Source of the DNA: Chloroflexota bacterium
Lineage (GTDB): Bacteria > Chloroflexota > Anaerolineae > Caldilineales > Caldilineaceae
Direction: 5' to 3'
Length of the DNA: 7,667 bases
Assembly: GCA_003577005.1 (NCBI GenBank)
Contig: QEUW01000449.1
Span: forward strand, 1-7,667
The notes beneath the pieces were generated by a model, which did no database searches, was not told the DNA's origin, and worked only from the letters and a program-made list of their open reading frames with translations. Made by a program: the position numbers and the translations under genes. Below, in pieces: positions 5,875-7,667 of the stretch; the first letter of the stretch is position 1, and each line of letters opens with the position of its first letter.

Positions 5875-5899
5875 ATCTATGCCTGTGCTGTTGTGCTGT
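5863..5899 (+). repeat. Two adjoining tandem duplications at the antitoxin/toxin junction
   Basis: ATCTATGCCTGA (5863-5874) is followed directly by ATCTATGCCTGT (5875-5886), 11 of 12 bases identical. Overlapping its end, TGTGCTGT occurs twice head to tail (5884-5891 and 5892-5899). Removing one 8-bp copy puts the ATG codons at 5867 and 5879 in frame with the PIN domain (MPVLFDAGMF). The present sequence is therefore shifted by two bases relative to that natural start. Confidence 0.85.
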
Positions 5900-6345
5900 T
5901 TGACGCAGGTATGTTTATCGGCGCCTTATTGGGTGGCGACCCCCGACACGCTGAAGCGCGTCTACTTGTAGAAGCTGCTCGTCAGGGTACTCTCGCAGCA
6001 TGTACAACAGTAGGTATTCTGAGTGAAGTTTATGCGGCGCTTACTTGGATCAACGCCAGACCACCACAAACGCCTCAGAATGCTGCGTACGTAGTTCGTT
6101 TACTGGTAGCGCCGCCTTCTGCCTTGCAAATCCTGCCCACGGACGGGCAAGTGGTTGACCTGATGCTGGATTTAGTGGCAAAGCACCAACTCACAGCTCG
6201 GCGTGTGCATGACGCCCGCCATGCTGCAACTGCATTGGCCGCTGGGGTTACCAAAGTTTACACCTATGATGTAGCCGACTGGCAAGCTTTTGCGGCTGAC
6301 GGAGTTGCAGTGATCGGACCGCCTTCAGTGATAGTCTCTGGATAA
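5893..6345 (+). CDS. PIN-domain (VapC-like) ribonuclease toxin with disrupted start
   Basis: 150 residues if read from GTG 5893. PIN nucleases cleave RNA with Mg2+ held by acidic residues. Candidates visible here are D4 (LFDAGMF), E45 (LSEVYAAL), D107 (VHDARHAAT) and D126 or D129 (YTYDVADW), all at the spacing expected of VapC toxins. The length fits the family. The start is odd. The ATGs at 5867 and 5879, the former overlapping the antitoxin stop, are out of frame because of an 8-bp TGTGCTGT duplication; ribosomes starting there meet TAG at 5969-5971. GTG 5893 has no Shine-Dalgarno. The next in-frame ATG (5911) would remove the first catalytic aspartate. The toxin is therefore either weakly expressed by reinitiation, phase-variable, or inactive. 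Confidence 0.8.
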   Translation: MLFDAGMFIGALLGGDPRHAEARLLVEAARQGTLAACTTVGILSEVYAALTWINARPPQTPQNAAYVVRLLVAPPSALQILPTDGQVVDLMLDLVAKHQLTARRVHDARHAATALAAGVTKVYTYDVADWQAFAADGVAVIGPPSVIVSG

Positions 6346-6416
6346 CTGCTCCCCGTGCCTCCTCTATGGACCGCTGCCCTCCGCGCTTCAGCAGTCGTTG
6401 CGCGGTGGGGCGTCGA

Positions 6417-6590
6417 TCAGGCGTGTGGTTTGTTCGTCGATTGTTCTAGCTGGCGCAGCCGCTTCTCCGCCTCGGCCAGCCGTTGGGCGAGGGCCTCCAC
6501 GGTCTGCAACAGATGACCGATGGCCTGCTCGGTGGTGAGCCTGCCCTTGGCCCAGAGCGACAACAGTTCGGGGATGGGATGGGTGGCCAT
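6417..6590 (-). CDS. Small coiled-coil protein of unknown function
   Basis: 57 residues from ATG 6590, with AAAGGA about nine bases upstream on the minus strand. The N-terminus MATHPIPELLSLWAKGRLT is followed by a long amphipathic helix (about 20-52) with Leu/Ala heptad spacing, LLQTVEALAQRLAEAEKRL, typical of an oligomerising coiled coil. No catalytic or metal-binding residues are seen. An extension to 6683 would run into the upstream palindrome and is not favoured. It is convergent with the PIN toxin gene and not obviously functionally linked. It could be a small scaffold or regulator. Confidence 0.6.
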   Translation of the reverse strand: MATHPIPELLSLWAKGRLTTEQAIGHLLQTVEALAQRLAEAEKRLRQLEQSTNKPHA

Positions 6591-6628
6591 AAAAACCGTC
6601 CTTTCGCTTGGATGGAGATTGGATGTAC

Positions 6629-6718
6629 TGACACATGAGGTTAGAGCGCTTAATGGGAGGTGCAACGCACTTTTCAAGTGCATCGCACCTGTAGCACCCT
6701 ATCTAACCGGATGTGTCA
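6629..6718 (-). repeat. Nested palindromic element, copy 2 of the dispersed hairpin repeat
   Basis: The outer arms are TGACACAT-GA-GGTTAGA (6629-6645) and TCTAACC-GG-ATGTGTCA (6702-6718), 15 of 17 positions paired. The inner core 6658-6690 pairs AGGTGC with GCACCT and CGCAC-type arms. On the minus strand the two plus-strand mismatches become G-U wobbles, so the RNA hairpin is intact only when read leftward. The 31-nt core (6659-6689) matches 1316-1346 at 30 positions. The element lies 68 bp upstream of the 57-residue ORF, in the same direction. Confidence 0.8.
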
Positions 6719-6725
6719 ATACAAT

Positions 6726-6773
6726 TAGAGACTAGAGACTTGTCTGCAACCAGTCTCCAGTCTCCAGTCTCTA
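6726..6773. repeat. Heptamer repeat cluster (AGTCTCC/T), inverted
   Basis: Three tandem units AGTCTCC, AGTCTCC and AGTCTCT (6752-6772) face two units of the complement, AGAGACT x2 (6727-6740). Together 6726-6740 and 6759-6773 form a 15-bp stem with one mismatch. Short heptamer repeats of this sort are known in intergenic DNA of some bacteria; no function is implied. Confidence 0.75.
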
Positions 6774-6801
6774 TTCTTCACTGCCGTCTGCGGAGGGCAG
6801 C

Positions 6802-6840
6802 AAAACAGCCGCCTCCAACGGTCCCGTTGCCAGGCGGCTG
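6802..6840 (-). terminator. Minus-strand intrinsic terminator-like hairpin
   Basis: CAGCCGCCT (6806-6814) pairs with AGGCGGCTG (6832-6840), with an inner AACGG/CCGTT stem. Read on the minus strand, the stem is followed by TTTTG. The T run is short, so termination would be partial. It could back up the terminator nearer to the threonine synthase gene. Confidence 0.4.
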
Positions 6841-6845
6841 CGCAT

Positions 6846-6874
6846 TTGATCCTTACGAAAAGGACGGATACAAT
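6846..6874 (+). promoter_or_regulatory. Candidate sigma70-type promoter pointing into non-coding DNA
   Basis: TTGATC (6846-6851), exactly 17 bp, then TACAAT (6869-6874). This is four of six and five of six matches to consensus. No plus-strand gene follows; the long frame beyond it is antisense to threonine synthase. Confidence 0.35.
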
Positions 6875-6880
6875 GACACT

Positions 6881-6958
6881 CAGCCGTCCAGACTGCTTCT
6901 TCCAGTTTGGAGGGTTAGCCGCCTGCAGGTGGTTGCTGCACCTGGAGGCGGCGATTTT
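6881..6958 (+). ncRNA. Possible small RNA ending in a hairpin (tentative)
   Basis: Downstream of the promoter candidate, GCCGCCTGCAGGTG (6918-6931) pairs with CACCTGGAGGCGGC (6939-6952). This is a 14-bp stem with one G-G mismatch and a 7-nt loop, followed by CGATTTTGC. Promoter plus terminator-like hairpin would give a transcript of about 75-80 nt. The T tract is short and no RNA family is recognised, so this may equally be another structural repeat. Confidence 0.2.
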
Positions 6959-7004
6959 GCTGTGGCGCCATCATACTCGCGCCGGGTGGACTTGTCAAAT
7001 CGGC

Positions 7005-7091
7005 AAAAAAGGGGCAGGATCGCCCGCATGCCGGGAAAGGGCCAGCGACGCCCTGGTTATTTCAGGTGGTCCTGGCCCTTTCCCGGCATGC
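7005..7091 (-). terminator. Perfect 20-bp hairpin and U-run terminator after threonine synthase
   Basis: The arm 7026-7045, starting GCATGCCGGGAAAGG, is perfectly complementary to 7072-7091 across a 26-nt loop that contains a short CCTG/CAGG stem. It begins 21 bp after the threonine synthase stop. Further along the minus strand, GGGC-GATCCT-GCCC runs into CTTTTTT (T run opposite 7005-7010), a compact intrinsic terminator. The big hairpin is longer than a typical terminator needs and may protect the mRNA 3' end or be an intergenic repeat. Confidence 0.55.
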
Positions 7092-7112
7092 AAATTGATG
7101 GCGCTGCATCCG

Positions 7113-7667
7113 CTACGCCCACAGGTGGGCGTACTTGAGCCCGCTCCCCGTATTGAAGAGCACGACTGTTTCGTCCGGCCCGATCCAGCCCTGTTCGAGC
7201 AGATGCACCTGCGCCGCCAGACAGGCCGCCCCCTCGGGCGCGGGGAAGATGCCGGTGTGCCGCCCCATGACCCGCGTGTAGTGCAGCATCTCCTCGTCGG
7301 TGACGGTGAGGGCAATACCGCCGCTCTCGCGGATGGCGCGCAGGATGAGAAAATCGCCGATCGCCACCGGCACGCGCAGACCGTCGGCCACGGTGGATGC
7401 GCCCTGCCAGAGTTCGGCGTGTTCGCTCCCTTCGTTGAAGGCGCGCACGATGGGGGCGCAGTTGCTGGCCTGCACCGAGACCATGCGCGGGCGCTGCGGG
7501 CCAATTAGCCCCATCTGTTCCAGCTCGTCAAAGGCTTTCCACATGCCCACCAGCCCGGTCCCGCCGCCGGTAGGGTAGATGATCACATCGGGCAGGGTCC
7601 AGTTGAGCTGTTCGGCCAACTCGTAGCCCATGGTCTTTTTGCCCTCGATGCGATAGGGTTCGCGCAG
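7113..7667 (-). CDS. thrC: Threonine synthase, C-terminal part (5' end outside window)
   Basis: 184 residues up to the stop TAG (7113-7115); the frame is open to the window edge, so the N-terminal PLP-lysine domain is missing from view. Seen: EPYRIEGKKTMGYELAEQL at the start; PTGGGTGLVGMWKAFDEL, the glycine loop that cradles the PLP phosphate in fold-type II enzymes; and FNTGSGLKY near the C-terminus, the conserved Ser-containing segment near the cofactor ring. The enzyme converts O-phosphohomoserine to threonine and phosphate, the last step of threonine synthesis, in the cytoplasm. Related fold-type II enzymes (cysteate synthase, threonine dehydratase) are less likely given the EGKKTMGYE and FNTGSGLK pattern. 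The ATG at 7631 is internal, not the start. Confidence 0.88.
   Translation of the reverse strand: MREPYRIEGKKTMGYELAEQLNWTLPDVIIYPTGGGTGLVGMWKAFDELEQMGLIGPQRPRMVSVQASNCAPIVRAFNEGSEHAELWQGASTVADGLRVPVAIGDFLILRAIRESGGIALTVTDEEMLHYTRVMGRHTGIFPAPEGAACLAAQVHLLEQGWIGPDETVVLFNTGSGLKYAHLWA

Noticed and set aside
6629..6773. CRISPR array
   Set aside because: The repeats are heptamers and palindromes without regular 20-40 bp unique spacers, and no cas genes are present.
6846..7508. Long plus-strand open frame (220 codons) overlapping the threonine synthase gene
   Set aside because: It is antisense to a clearly recognisable enzyme, shows no domain, and its length follows from GC-rich codon bias on the opposite strand.

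Overview
The window is GC-rich bacterial chromosomal DNA with compact genes, STAND-type NTPase and toxin-antitoxin cargo, and intergenic gaps filled with palindromic and heptamer-type repeats. That style, with a threonine synthase ending in FNTGSGLK, suggests a Chloroflexota (Caldilineae/Anaerolineae-like) genome. This is an inference from style, not from a marker gene.

Layout from left to right. (1) Positions 1-1109, minus strand: most of an FkbM-family SAM-dependent methyltransferase whose C-terminus runs off the window. (2) Positions 1110-1623: a gene-free gap with a 10-bp tandem duplication, a large nested palindrome and a terminator-like hairpin in the leader of the next gene. (3) Positions 1624-3066, plus: a MATE-family efflux transporter; its last codons are duplicated 72 bp downstream. 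(4) Positions 3067-3464: the duplicated segment, a MITE-like nested inverted repeat and a near-consensus sigma70-type promoter. (5) Positions 3465-3764 and 3761-5485, plus: a small single-span membrane protein overlapping, through GTGA, an NB-ARC/TPR STAND NTPase. (6) Positions 5607-6345, plus: an operator-like palindrome with a -10 box, then a VapB-like antitoxin and a PIN-domain toxin. The start of the toxin has been shifted by an 8-bp tandem duplication. (7) Positions 6417-6590, minus: a 57-residue coiled-coil protein, preceded by a second copy of the palindrome seen in region 2. (8) Positions 6690-7112: gene-free DNA rich in hairpins. (9) Positions 7113-7667, minus: the C-terminal part of threonine synthase.

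The most interesting part is region 5. The membrane protein ends in CCA AAA GCG TGA, so a canonical X XXY YYZ heptamer (C CCA AAA) lies two codons before its stop. The STAND gene lies exactly in the -1 frame. A similar glycine-rich motif (GGNVRATATTG and GGNIFAITG) occurs on both sides of the junction. The pair may therefore make both a soluble STAND protein and a membrane-anchored fusion. No classical effector domain (TIR, protease, nuclease) is visible in the STAND protein, so the membrane segment is a candidate output module. This is a hypothesis from sequence alone.

A second notable observation is a dispersed element present twice (1288-1374 plus; 6629-6718 minus). The 31-nt cores are 30/31 identical and have the same orientation relative to the downstream gene. 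The outer arms are unrelated in sequence, yet self-complementary in each copy.
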